This document shows positions 16,608-23,282 of a stretch of DNA of 64,000 bases, piece by piece (within the stretch, counting starts at the first letter, position 1; the number at the start of each line of letters is the position of its first letter). The notes below the pieces were generated by a model. That model had not been told where the DNA came from and ran no database searches. It saw nothing but the letters and a program-made list of their open reading frames with translations. Origin of the DNA: Microbacterium luteolum (GTDB taxonomy: Bacteria; Actinomycetota; Actinomycetes; Actinomycetales; Microbacteriaceae); assembly GCF_039533965.1 (NCBI RefSeq), contig NZ_BAAAUN010000001.1, positions 3,322,950 through 3,386,949 of the forward strand. Direction: 5' to 3'. Made by a program: the position numbers and the translations under genes.

Positions 16608-17498
16608 TCAGCCCTTGTGGAGTGAGCGGTAGGCCGTGGGGTTGAGACCGTGCAGCCGCCGGAAGTGCCGGGAGAAGTACAGAGGGTCCGCATAGCCGAC
16701 GGCGGCGGCGATCTCCCGCACCGGGAGAGATGTCGTGTCGAGCAGGTTCCGGGCGTGCGACATGCGCAGCGAGGTGTGGAACGCAGCAGGACCACTTCCC
16801 GTCGCCTGCCGGAACAGGGCGCTCAGATGCGACGGCGACATGCCGACGAGCGCGGCGAGTTCGCTGACCTGGATGTTCCCGTCGACCCGCGTCTCGAGAT
16901 AGCGCATCGCCCGTTCGAGGGGCGATCCCTCACTGGGGACGATGCTGTCCGCTGCGATCCGAGTCAGCAGATTCCAGGCGATGCCGGACGCCAGGAGCAA
17001 CTGAGGCGGCGAGAGCCGCCGTTCCAGCGACGTCACGAGCTCGTCGAAGAGCGCAACGACGCGGTCCAGGGACCGCAGCCTCGTCACCGGGCTCTGCCGC
17101 CCGAGCGTCTGCACCGCGAGCTCCTCGGCATCCGTGCCGCGCACGTGCAGCCACCAGATGGTCCACGGATCGTCTTCCGAGGCCTGGTAGGAGTGCGGAG
17201 CTCCTGCGGTGATCGCGATCGCGGTCGCGGAACTGAGGTGGTGCACCTCTCCCGCGATCGTCACTGACCCGCGTCCGGCGACGCAGAGCAGCACCACGGT
17301 CTCCGCGCAACCGCGCGGACGGACACGGCGGTGGCCTCGTGCCACCGGGAAGTACCCGGCGTCGGTCACCAGGAGCCGCCGCGTGCCCGCGACGCCGAGA
17401 GCGGTCACCGCCTGCGGTCGCGGCAGTACGCAAAGCCGCTGATGCTCGAACCCCTCCACGCGATAGTGGGGTTTCAGTGGAATCGGCGTCTCGTCCAT
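16608..17498 (-). CDS. AraC-family transcriptional regulator
   Basis: A 296-residue regulator. The N-terminal half is a cupin-type sugar-sensing domain (RGHRRVRPRGCAETVVLLCVAGRGSVTIAGE). The last ~100 residues hold the double helix-turn-helix (SELAALVGMSPSHLSALFRQATGSG and VREIAAAVGYADPLYFSRHFRRLHG). I chose ATG 17498, which has GGAAGG upstream, over an in-frame ATG 12 codons earlier. It faces the DUF5107-TPR gene tail to tail with only ~24 bp between them. A perfect 18-bp palindrome lies about 75 bp upstream of its start. Confidence 0.92.
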   Translation of the reverse strand: MDETPIPLKPHYRVEGFEHQRLCVLPRPQAVTALGVAGTRRLLVTDAGYFPVARGHRRVRPRGCAETVVLLCVAGRGSVTIAGEVHHLSSATAIAITAGAPHSYQASEDDPWTIWWLHVRGTDAEELAVQTLGRQSPVTRLRSLDRVVALFDELVTSLERRLSPPQLLLASGIAWNLLTRIAADSIVPSEGSPLERAMRYLETRVDGNIQVSELAALVGMSPSHLSALFRQATGSGPAAFHTSLRMSHARNLLDTTSLPVREIAAAVGYADPLYFSRHFRRLHGLNPTAYRSLHKG

Positions 17499-17573
17499 GA
17501 AGCCTTCCGGGCTGAATGAGGGGCTACGCGGCAATGCTGGGAGTTCGATCCTGCCAGGCTAGTCATTGATCGA

Positions 17574-17591
17574 TTTATCCGGCCGGATAAA
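17574..17591. promoter_or_regulatory. Perfect 18-bp palindrome, candidate operator
   Basis: TTTATCCGGCCGGATAAA is self-complementary. It lies between the AraC gene and the divergent membrane protein gene and is AT-rich at its ends. Confidence 0.55.
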
Positions 17592-17683
17592 AGTCCATTT
17601 CAATCACAGCACAGCGAGTCACGCGCGGGAATTTCGGGCTGATCCGCCGGTCGGTCGCACGGTCGATCCCCGGGTCGATCGCT

Positions 17684-17689
17684 TAGCCT
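17684..17689 (+). promoter_or_regulatory. -10 box of a leaderless promoter
   Basis: TAGCCT ends 6 bases before the ATG at 17696. Confidence 0.55.
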
Positions 17690-17695
17690 GGAGAC

Positions 17696-18343
17696 ATGCC
17701 CCGCCACTCCGCCGCCGTGTACCGCCGCCGGCGCCTGGTGCTCCTGATCGGGATGATCCTCGCGGTCGCCGTGATCGGCGTCTCGACATGGCTGCTGATC
17801 GCGCGCCCCTGGGCGAACGCCGCCGCCGGTCCCGCTCCGACCAGCTCCGGGACGACGACTCCCTCGACGACGACGCCTCCCCCCGGCACCGGGTCGCCCG
17901 AGCCGTCGCCGTCGGCCGAGCAGACGCCGGCGATCGTCGCGTGCGCGGCGAAGGATGTGGAGGTGACCGCGGTCACCGACTCGGACTCCTACGAGGCCGG
18001 CGTCACGCCGCAGCTCTCCATCTCGCTCACCAACAAGGGCTCGACGGACTGCACGATCGACGTGGGCTCCACCACCCAGGTGTTCACGGTCTCGAGCGGC
18101 GCCGACGTCTGGTGGCGCTCGACCGACTGCCAGGAGAACCCGAGCAGCATGATCGCCACGCTCGCGGCGGGGACGACCGTGACCAGCAAGGATCCGGTGG
18201 TCTGGGACCGCACGCGCTCGAGCGTCGAGACGTGCGCCGACGAGAACCGACAGCGTGCGCCGGGCGGGGGCTCGTCGTACCACGTCGAGGTGTCGATCGG
18301 CGGGTTCACGAGCGCGAGCAGCACGCAGATCCTGCTGTACTGA
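17696..18343 (+). CDS. Membrane-anchored extracytoplasmic protein of unknown function
   Basis: A 215-residue protein with a short basic N-terminus (RRRR), one transmembrane helix (residues ~13-38) and a Pro/Thr/Ser-rich linker (~45-75). The compact beta-rich outer domain has four or more cysteines (VACAAKDVEV, DCTIDV, DCQENP, ETCADEN) that could form two disulfides. The layout (NKGSTDCTIDVGS, then a value such as WRSTDC) resembles small actinomycete domains that measure or bind outside the cell. I cannot assign a function. It is transcribed from a leaderless promoter and meets the VWA gene tail to tail. Confidence 0.8.
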   Translation: MPRHSAAVYRRRRLVLLIGMILAVAVIGVSTWLLIARPWANAAAGPAPTSSGTTTPSTTTPPPGTGSPEPSPSAEQTPAIVACAAKDVEVTAVTDSDSYEAGVTPQLSISLTNKGSTDCTIDVGSTTQVFTVSSGADVWWRSTDCQENPSSMIATLAAGTTVTSKDPVVWDRTRSSVETCADENRQRAPGGGSSYHVEVSIGGFTSASSTQILLY

Positions 18344-18369
18344 ATCGAGGAACGGGAATCGGCGCCCCG

Positions 18370-20235
18370 TCAGAAGCTCGTGACGAGGTCCCCGAGGACC
18401 GCACTGACCTTCGTGGGATCGGTGGCGTCGTAGAAGTGCGCGCCCGTCGCCGAGGAGATGCTCTGCAACGTCGTCACGTCGGCGTCCGCGCCGTAGGCGA
18501 GCGTGAACACCAGCACGGGCGAGTGATGGTGCAGGCCGCCCAGATTCGCGAGCAGCGTCGGCTGGTCGACCGTCGGAACGGCGGTCTCGTTCGCGCCGTC
18601 GCTGAGCAGCACGATCGCGGTGATGCGGTCCGGGTCGTAGGTGGCCGCCTGCTGCTGCGTGTACTGATCGACCGCCGCGTACAGCGGCGTGAAGGTCTGC
18701 GGGGTCAGCGCGCCGATGGCGGCGACGAGGCTGTCCCGGTTGTCCGGGTAGTCGGCCACGGGGGCGATGAGCCCGGGTTGGATGGTCGCATCGCCGGCGG
18801 ATGAGAATGCGGCGATGCCGACGTCGTCGCCCTCGGAGAAGTGGTCGAGGGCGGCGATGATCGCAGACTTGGCCGCATCGAGCTTCGTCTGCCCGCTCGG
18901 GATCACGTCGGACATGGACCCGGAGACGTCGAGCAGGAAGAGAACGGATGCCCGCTTTCGAACCTCCGGGAAAGACGTGTTCAGCGCCGCCATGGTCTCT
19001 CCCGAGGGGAAGAGCACGGCCTTCTCCGGCGATCCCTGCAGCTGTCCGACGTCCTGTACCTGCTGATCCAGGTCGTCATGGAGATCGCGGTAACCCGCCT
19101 CCCGAACGATCCGCTGGCCCTCGACCGTGCCCGTGAAACGGACGAAATCGGCAGCAGCGGCGGCCTCCGCCTCATCGACCCAATCTCCCTCGAGAACCGT
19201 GGCGGGGTTGTCGGCGACGTAGAACCCGTCCGAGGGGTAGATCGGGACGAGGAGCTCTTTCGGCGGCGTCCCCTGAGACCTCGTGACGCCGTCACGGCTC
19301 GTGATGCCGCGGTTGTAGTCCCAGACCGACTTCTCATCGACGATCACGGCCGAGAGGAAGTCCGCGGCGGAGCCCGACTCCTCCGCCTGGCGCGCATGCC
19401 AGAGGAAGTGCTCGGGTGTCGCCATGTAGTGGCTGGTCGCGAGTTCGTGCTCCTTCACCTGCTCGGTGATCTTCTCGTCCCTGAAGTCGGCGACTTCGGT
19501 GGTGCCCACTCCGTCTCCGGAGACGCCGAATGATGCGAGCATCGCCGCCTCGCCGGAGCTGGCGACCAACGGGCTGGTCTTCCCCAGTTTGAACGCGCCC
19601 CACTCCGGATGATCGAGATCCGCCCAGAGATCTTCGTCGCCGGCGGCTTCGAACACCTCGCTCCAACTGGGCGCCTTCGCATCCCACCCGATCGCTTCCG
19701 CGAGCGGAACGGGCATCGCCAGGATGATGTTCGACGATCCGACTGTCGTGGACTCGGACCCGAGGGCATCCGCCCCCTCCGACCGGGCGACGGACAGCCA
19801 GGACGACGCATCCGGGAGCCACACGAGGGGCCGCGCCTCGGGCGGCACGTCGGCGAACCCCGTCGCCGCGCGGGTCGCAGCGACGCCCGACTTGTCCTTC
19901 GATGCCGTCACCTCGACGCACGAACCACCGACGTCTCGCGGCTGCGCGTTGTATCCGGCAGCCAGGTTCGCCACCATCTCGGAGTTCTCGAACGATGCGA
20001 GCACGGGGACGGAGATGCAGGGGGCGGCACCGGCGACAGTGGCGGGTTCGTCCGCAGGGAACGGCACCTCGACCACGGGCGTCTCGGTCGGTGCCGACGT
20101 GGCTTCCGGGTTGCCGGCCTTCGACGCGATGGCGAATCCGAGGGAGCCGAGGGCGATCGACAGGACGGCTATGGCACCGCTCAGAGCCCAGACTGCGGGG
20201 TGGCGACCCGACCGCATCGTCTTCTCGCCAGGCAT
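18370..20235 (-). CDS. Membrane-anchored protein with substrate-binding-like and VWA domains
   Basis: A 621-residue protein. A transmembrane helix (residues ~13-38) is followed by an outer region resembling ABC solute-binding proteins (~70-400: PVLASFENSEMVANLAAGYNAQP, LVWLPDASSW, WGAFKLGKTSPL, YPSDGFYVADNPATVLEG). A C-terminal von Willebrand factor A domain (~430-621) has a complete metal-ion-dependent adhesion site, D436-x-S438-x-S440, then T-x-LY and SDGANE. ATG 20235 was chosen; ATG 20217, with GAGAAG before it, is an alternative. Such fusions are widespread in actinomycetes but unexplained; a role in envelope adhesion or ligand sensing is likely. Its promoter and hairpin leader face the candidate small RNA. 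Confidence 0.85.
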   Translation of the reverse strand: MPGEKTMRSGRHPAVWALSGAIAVLSIALGSLGFAIASKAGNPEATSAPTETPVVEVPFPADEPATVAGAAPCISVPVLASFENSEMVANLAAGYNAQPRDVGGSCVEVTASKDKSGVAATRAATGFADVPPEARPLVWLPDASSWLSVARSEGADALGSESTTVGSSNIILAMPVPLAEAIGWDAKAPSWSEVFEAAGDEDLWADLDHPEWGAFKLGKTSPLVASSGEAAMLASFGVSGDGVGTTEVADFRDEKITEQVKEHELATSHYMATPEHFLWHARQAEESGSAADFLSAVIVDEKSVWDYNRGITSRDGVTRSQGTPPKELLVPIYPSDGFYVADNPATVLEGDWVDEAEAAAAADFVRFTGTVEGQRIVREAGYRDLHDDLDQQVQDVGQLQGSPEKAVLFPSGETMAALNTSFPEVRKRASVLFLLDVSGSMSDVIPSGQTKLDAAKSAIIAALDHFSEGDDVGIAAFSSAGDATIQPGLIAPVADYPDNRDSLVAAIGALTPQTFTPLYAAVDQYTQQQAATYDPDRITAIVLLSDGANETAVPTVDQPTLLANLGGLHHHSPVLVFTLAYGADADVTTLQSISSATGAHFYDATDPTKVSAVLGDLVTSF

Positions 20236-20265
20236 GTTCGACACGCGCGTCCCCCAGTTCCGTGC

Positions 20266-20281
20266 AGATCTCCCCAGATCT
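20266..20281 (-). promoter_or_regulatory. Hairpin in the leader of the VWA gene
   Basis: AGATCT-N4-AGATCT forms a 6-bp stem. In the VWA transcript the loop is GGGG within CUGGGGA, which is exactly complementary to the UCCCCAG loops of the candidate small RNA transcribed from the other strand. Confidence 0.4.
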
Positions 20282-20294
20282 TTCGTGCTCACGA

Positions 20295-20323
20295 ACCATA
20301 GCGAGGCCCCGTCCCAGAAGCAA
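20295..20323 (-). promoter_or_regulatory. Promoter of the VWA gene
   Basis: On the minus strand TTGCTT (20323-20318) and TATGGT (20300-20295) are 17 bases apart. Transcription would start near 20288, giving a leader of about 53 bases. Confidence 0.55.
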
Positions 20324-20421
20324 TATTCTGCTGCGTACTTCGAAGGGGATCCGACCTGCGCACTTCGGAAAGCGTCGCCGAGCTGTGCCGTTGATTCGGA
20401 ATACCTCGACGTCAGAGGTTT

Positions 20422-20438
20422 TCTGCACGGAGTGCAGA
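20422..20438. promoter_or_regulatory. Inverted repeat overlapping the -35 of the candidate small RNA
   Basis: TCTGCAC-GGA-GTGCAGA is a perfect 7-3-7 palindrome. It overlaps the proposed -35 box (20435-20440), as a repressor site would. Confidence 0.45.
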
Positions 20439-20463
20439 CACGAGCGCCTGTCTGGGATACCAT
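20435..20463 (+). promoter_or_regulatory. Promoter of the candidate small RNA
   Basis: CAGACA (20435-20440) and TACCAT (20458-20463) are separated by 17 bases. The expected start is about 20470. Confidence 0.45.
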
Positions 20464-20469
20464 TGGGTG

Positions 20470-20613
20470 ACTCTCCGCACTAGCGGCACATGCCATCCCC
20501 AGTGGCGTCGAACTACAGCGTCCCCAGCGCTTCGACATCGCCGTTCGAGAGTCCGAGGGCCCTCTCGAGTACCCCAGTCCCCAATGTGGGACTCGAGAGG
20601 GCCCCAATCTTTT
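20470..20613 (+). ncRNA. Candidate small RNA with UCCCCAG loops
   Basis: No gene fits this stretch. Downstream of a plausible promoter come two hairpins with different 4-bp stems but the same 7-base loop: GCCA-TCCCCAG-TGGC (20492-20506) and AGCG-TCCCCAG-CGCT (20517-20531). Then follows a 14-bp terminator hairpin whose 20-base loop again holds ACCCCAG, ending in TCTTTT at 20609-20613. Stem change with loop conservation suggests selection on the loops. C-rich loops of this kind in other bacteria (UCCC motifs of Staphylococcus RNAs, the actinobacterial 6C motif) pair with G-rich ribosome-binding sites. This one does not match the six-C rule of 6C RNA. Existence as a transcript is inferred only. 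Confidence 0.4.
20557..20613 (+). terminator. Strong rho-independent terminator
   Basis: A perfect 14-bp stem (20557-20570 with 20591-20604) is followed by CAATCTTTT. Its orientation fits a short plus-strand transcript beginning in this gap, because no coding gene lies upstream on that strand. Confidence 0.7.
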
Positions 20614-20666
20614 CCCCGGCCGGTCTCGACCTCGTCGGATGCCGCGCCCGGCGCCGCCGCCACGAA

Positions 20667-20672
20667 TAGGCT
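20667..20672 (+). promoter_or_regulatory. -10 box of a leaderless promoter
   Basis: TAGGCT ends 6 bases before ATG 20679. Confidence 0.55.
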
Positions 20673-20678
20673 GGGTGC

Positions 20679-21089
20679 ATGGCAGCGAAGAAGGCGAAGG
20701 CCTCGAAGAAAAAGCCCGCACCGGAGGACTTCCGCTCCGATGCGCTGGCCCAGGCCCTCGAGAAGCAGGACGTCGCCGCGGTCGCCCTGGCCCTCCGCCA
20801 CGGAACGACCGTCGTCCCACTGGTAGCGCCGGGCGCGAGGGACAACCCGCTCGACACCGGCGAGGTGTGGACCTACCGCGATGCGAAGACCGGGGACCTG
20901 GCTCTGCTGCTGTTCAGCGATGCCAAGAACAAGCCGGCCAACCTGCCGCCGGGAGTGGGCATCTACACCGCCGACTGGCTGCGCAAGTTCCTCGCCGCGC
21001 ACCCGATCACCACGGTGTTCCTGGACATCGCCGGCCCCCACCCCATGCAGGCCGACCCGGTCGAGCTCCTCAAGGCGCTCGACGCTTAG
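20679..21089 (+). CDS. SseB-like protein of unknown function
   Basis: A 136-residue cytoplasmic protein with a lysine/alanine-rich start (AAKKAKASKKK) followed by a domain that resembles the N-terminal part of SseB proteins. That part has an opening helix (DALAQALEKQDVAAVALAL), a strand TTVVPLVAPG, then a T-x-ALLLFSD strand and an end with IAGPHPMQADPVELLKAL. SseB-type domains are small scaffolding folds, and no enzymatic role is known. It is leaderless and converges on radA. The family assignment is tentative. Confidence 0.75.
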   Translation: MAAKKAKASKKKPAPEDFRSDALAQALEKQDVAAVALALRHGTTVVPLVAPGARDNPLDTGEVWTYRDAKTGDLALLLFSDAKNKPANLPPGVGIYTADWLRKFLAAHPITTVFLDIAGPHPMQADPVELLKALDA

Positions 21090-21109
21090 GCCCAAGACCC
21101 CGGGGGCGG

Positions 21110-22474
21110 TCAGAACGGCGGGATATCGCGCTGATCCCGGGGCGAGCGGTCGCGCGCCTTGATGTCTTTCAGCGCCCCGACGAGCGTCTTCGAGCGGTCG
21201 TCGACGACCTGCTCGTAGCCGAGTCGTGACGCCTCGGATCGGCGCTGGGCGGCCTGCGTGACCGGACGGATCTCGCCGGCCAGGCTGAGTTCGCCCACGG
21301 CCGCGACCGTTCGCGGCACCGACGTGCGCTGCACGGATCCGGCGACGGCGATCGCGATCGCGAGGTCGGCGGCGGGCTCGGTGAAGCGCACTCCGCCGAC
21401 GGTCGACACGTACACGTCGAGGTCGCTCGTCTTGATGTTGGCCCGTCGTTCGAGGATCGCGAGCACCATCGCCACGCGTGAGGAGTCGACGCCATGCACG
21501 ATGCGCCGCGGGTTCGGCGCGTGCGACGGCACGGTGAGCGCCTGCACCTCGACGGGGAGCGCGCGCCGGCCCTCGAGCGAGATGGCGACGCAGGTGCCCT
21601 CTGCCGTCGACTGCGACAGGAACAGCCCGGACGGGTCGGGCACCTCGGAGATGCCGGCACCGGTCATCTCGAAGCAGCCCACCTCGTCGGTCGGGCCGAA
21701 GCGGTTCTTGAGCGCCCGGATGAAGCGGAGCGCGGTCTGCCGGTCGCCCTCGAAATGGCAGACGACGTCGACCAGGTGCTCGAGCACCCGGGGACCCGCG
21801 ACCTGGCCGTCTTTCGTCACGTGGCCCACGATGATGATCGGGAGATCGCGATCCTTCGCCACCCGGATGAGCGTGGAGGCGACCTCGCGCACCTGGCTCG
21901 GCTGGCCCGCTGCGCCGTCGGTCAGCGAGGAGGAGACAGTCTGCACCGAGTCGACGATGACGAGCTGAGGCTTCACCTCGTCGATATGGCCGAGGATCGT
22001 CGCCAGGTCGGTCTCGCTCGCGAGGTAGAGCTCGTCATGCAGAGCGCGCGTGCGCTCGGCGCGCAGGCGCACCTGGCCCGGAGACTCCTCGGCGCTGGCG
22101 TAGAGCACGCGGCGTCCGGAGCGCGCGGCCTGTGCCGCCACCTCGAGCAGCAGCGTGGACTTGCCGACGCCCGGCTCTCCGCTGAGCAGGATCGCGGCGC
22201 CCGGGACGATGCCGCCGCCGAGCACGCGGTCGAACTCGCCGACGCCGCTCGTGCGACGCGGCGCATCCTGCGTGGTGATCTGCGTGATCGGCCGCGCCGT
22301 GCGCTCGGCCGTCGGAGCGAGGGCGGTGACCCGGCGCAGGATGCCGGTCGGCGCGGCCTGCTCCTGCACGGTTCCCCACTGCTGGCACTCGCCGCAGCGA
22401 CCGACCCACTTCGCCGTCGTCCACCCGCATTCCGTGCAGACGTACGCCGGGGGAGCGGGTTTTCGGGTGGCCAT
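21110..22474 (-). CDS. radA: DNA repair protein RadA (Sms)
   Basis: A 454-residue RadA, the DnaB-like helicase that drives branch migration in recombination repair. Domains in order: a four-cysteine zinc finger (C13, C16, C27, C30), a RecA-like ATPase with Walker A GEPGVGKST near residue 100, the RadA-specific LKNRFG motif, and a Lon-protease-like C-terminal domain. Length is typical. The start ATG lies 6 bases after TAGCCT on the minus strand, so it appears leaderless. It converges on the SseB-like gene. Confidence 0.97.
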   Translation of the reverse strand: MATRKPAPPAYVCTECGWTTAKWVGRCGECQQWGTVQEQAAPTGILRRVTALAPTAERTARPITQITTQDAPRRTSGVGEFDRVLGGGIVPGAAILLSGEPGVGKSTLLLEVAAQAARSGRRVLYASAEESPGQVRLRAERTRALHDELYLASETDLATILGHIDEVKPQLVIVDSVQTVSSSLTDGAAGQPSQVREVASTLIRVAKDRDLPIIIVGHVTKDGQVAGPRVLEHLVDVVCHFEGDRQTALRFIRALKNRFGPTDEVGCFEMTGAGISEVPDPSGLFLSQSTAEGTCVAISLEGRRALPVEVQALTVPSHAPNPRRIVHGVDSSRVAMVLAILERRANIKTSDLDVYVSTVGGVRFTEPAADLAIAIAVAGSVQRTSVPRTVAAVGELSLAGEIRPVTQAAQRRSEASRLGYEQVVDDRSKTLVGALKDIKARDRSPRDQRDIPPF

Positions 22475-22480
22475 GCAGCC

Positions 22481-22486
22481 AGGCTA
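22481..22486 (-). promoter_or_regulatory. -10 box of the leaderless radA promoter
   Basis: TAGCCT on the minus strand ends 6 bases before the radA ATG. Confidence 0.55.
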
Positions 22487-22574
22487 TCGCCGGCATCCGA
22501 CATCCCTATCGCTCCGGACATTATTCACGGCCGAACCGCTCGATCCGCACGCTCGCCTCTGGGACCATGGAGGC

Positions 22575-23282
22575 ATGCGCAACGGCGGGCCCGTCTGCGG
22601 GCCGATCTCGACCTACTCGCGGGTGCAGCTCCTGCACCTGCTCTTCGAGGCCGGGCGCGGGCAGAATCGGGCCGAGCTCACGATCGGCGAGCTGTGCGAG
22701 GCCACCGGCCTCCACGCCAACACGGTGCGCGAGCACCTGCAGCGGCTCATCGAGGGCGGGTACGTGATCCCGACGATCGAGCACCGCACCGTGCGCGGTC
22801 GTCCCCGGACCCTCTACCGGGCAGCGACCGGAGCGCCGGGAGCGTCCAGCCCGGTCGCCCGCGACAAGGCGAAGGCCGCCGCGCGCCGCGGCGACCTGAT
22901 GCGACGGATGCTGCCAGCCGCGGCATCCGATCTGAGCCGGGAGGCCACCTACCAGCTCGACGCGCTCGTGGAGCACCTGGAGGAGAGCGGCTTCGAGCCC
23001 GTGGTCGACGACGTGCGGCTCACCGTCGACCTCAGCCCGTGCCCGCACGCGGCCGGCCGCCCCGAGGCGCGCCCCATGCTGTGCCAGGTGCACCTGGGCT
23101 TGATGCAGGGCGTGCTCAACGAAGCAGGCGGACCGCTCGTGGCCGACTGCGTGCGCGCGGCCGAGGGTCCCACCGACTGCACGGTGCAACTGATCGACAG
23201 AGTGCAGCTGATCGACAGAGTGCAGCTCACCGATCGAGCGCAGCTGATCGACACGACAGGAGTCGCGCATGGAATGGCTTGA
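22575..23282 (+). CDS. Winged-helix regulator of the cydABDC operon with a four-cysteine sensor region
   Basis: A 235-residue regulator. The N-terminal half is an ArsR/MarR-like winged helix (LTIGELCEATGLHANTVREHLQRLIEGGYV, wing HRTVRGRPRTLY). The C-terminal half resembles SufR-type regulators and has cysteines C156, C170, C192 and C202 (spacings 13, 21 and 9) plus H173, which could hold an iron-sulfur cluster or heme. The gene overlaps cydA by 14 bp, so it very likely controls the bd oxidase in response to oxygen, NO or redox state. The extreme C-terminus is an odd four-fold VQLIDR-like repeat. The start ATG 22575 (MRNGG) is the best fit; an SD is weak (GGAGGC). Confidence 0.85.
   Translation: MRNGGPVCGPISTYSRVQLLHLLFEAGRGQNRAELTIGELCEATGLHANTVREHLQRLIEGGYVIPTIEHRTVRGRPRTLYRAATGAPGASSPVARDKAKAAARRGDLMRRMLPAAASDLSREATYQLDALVEHLEESGFEPVVDDVRLTVDLSPCPHAAGRPEARPMLCQVHLGLMQGVLNEAGGPLVADCVRAAEGPTDCTVQLIDRVQLIDRVQLTDRAQLIDTTGVAHGMA
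23184..23255 (+). repeat. Four tandem 18-bp repeats just upstream of cydA
   Basis: Four head-to-tail copies of an 18-base unit with consensus GTGCAGCTGATCGACAGA: 23184-23201, 23202-23219, 23220-23237 and 23238-23255. They encode VQLIDR, VQLIDR, VQLTDR and AQLIDT at the end of the regulator, and stop one base before the cydA ribosome-binding site. They may have grown by slippage, or may bind a protein. Confidence 0.9.

Noticed and set aside
20470..20613. Assignment to the actinobacterial 6C RNA family
   Set aside because: That motif needs runs of six or more C in its loops; these loops have four.
20236..20820. N-terminal extension of the VWA gene to 20820
   Set aside because: The translated stretch is Arg/Ser/Pro-rich with no domain, runs through a promoter, a strong terminator hairpin and the SseB-like gene, and the membrane anchor starts at 20235-20217.
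23184..23255. CRISPR-like tandem repeat
   Set aside because: Units are 18 bp with no spacers, and they lie inside a gene in frame.
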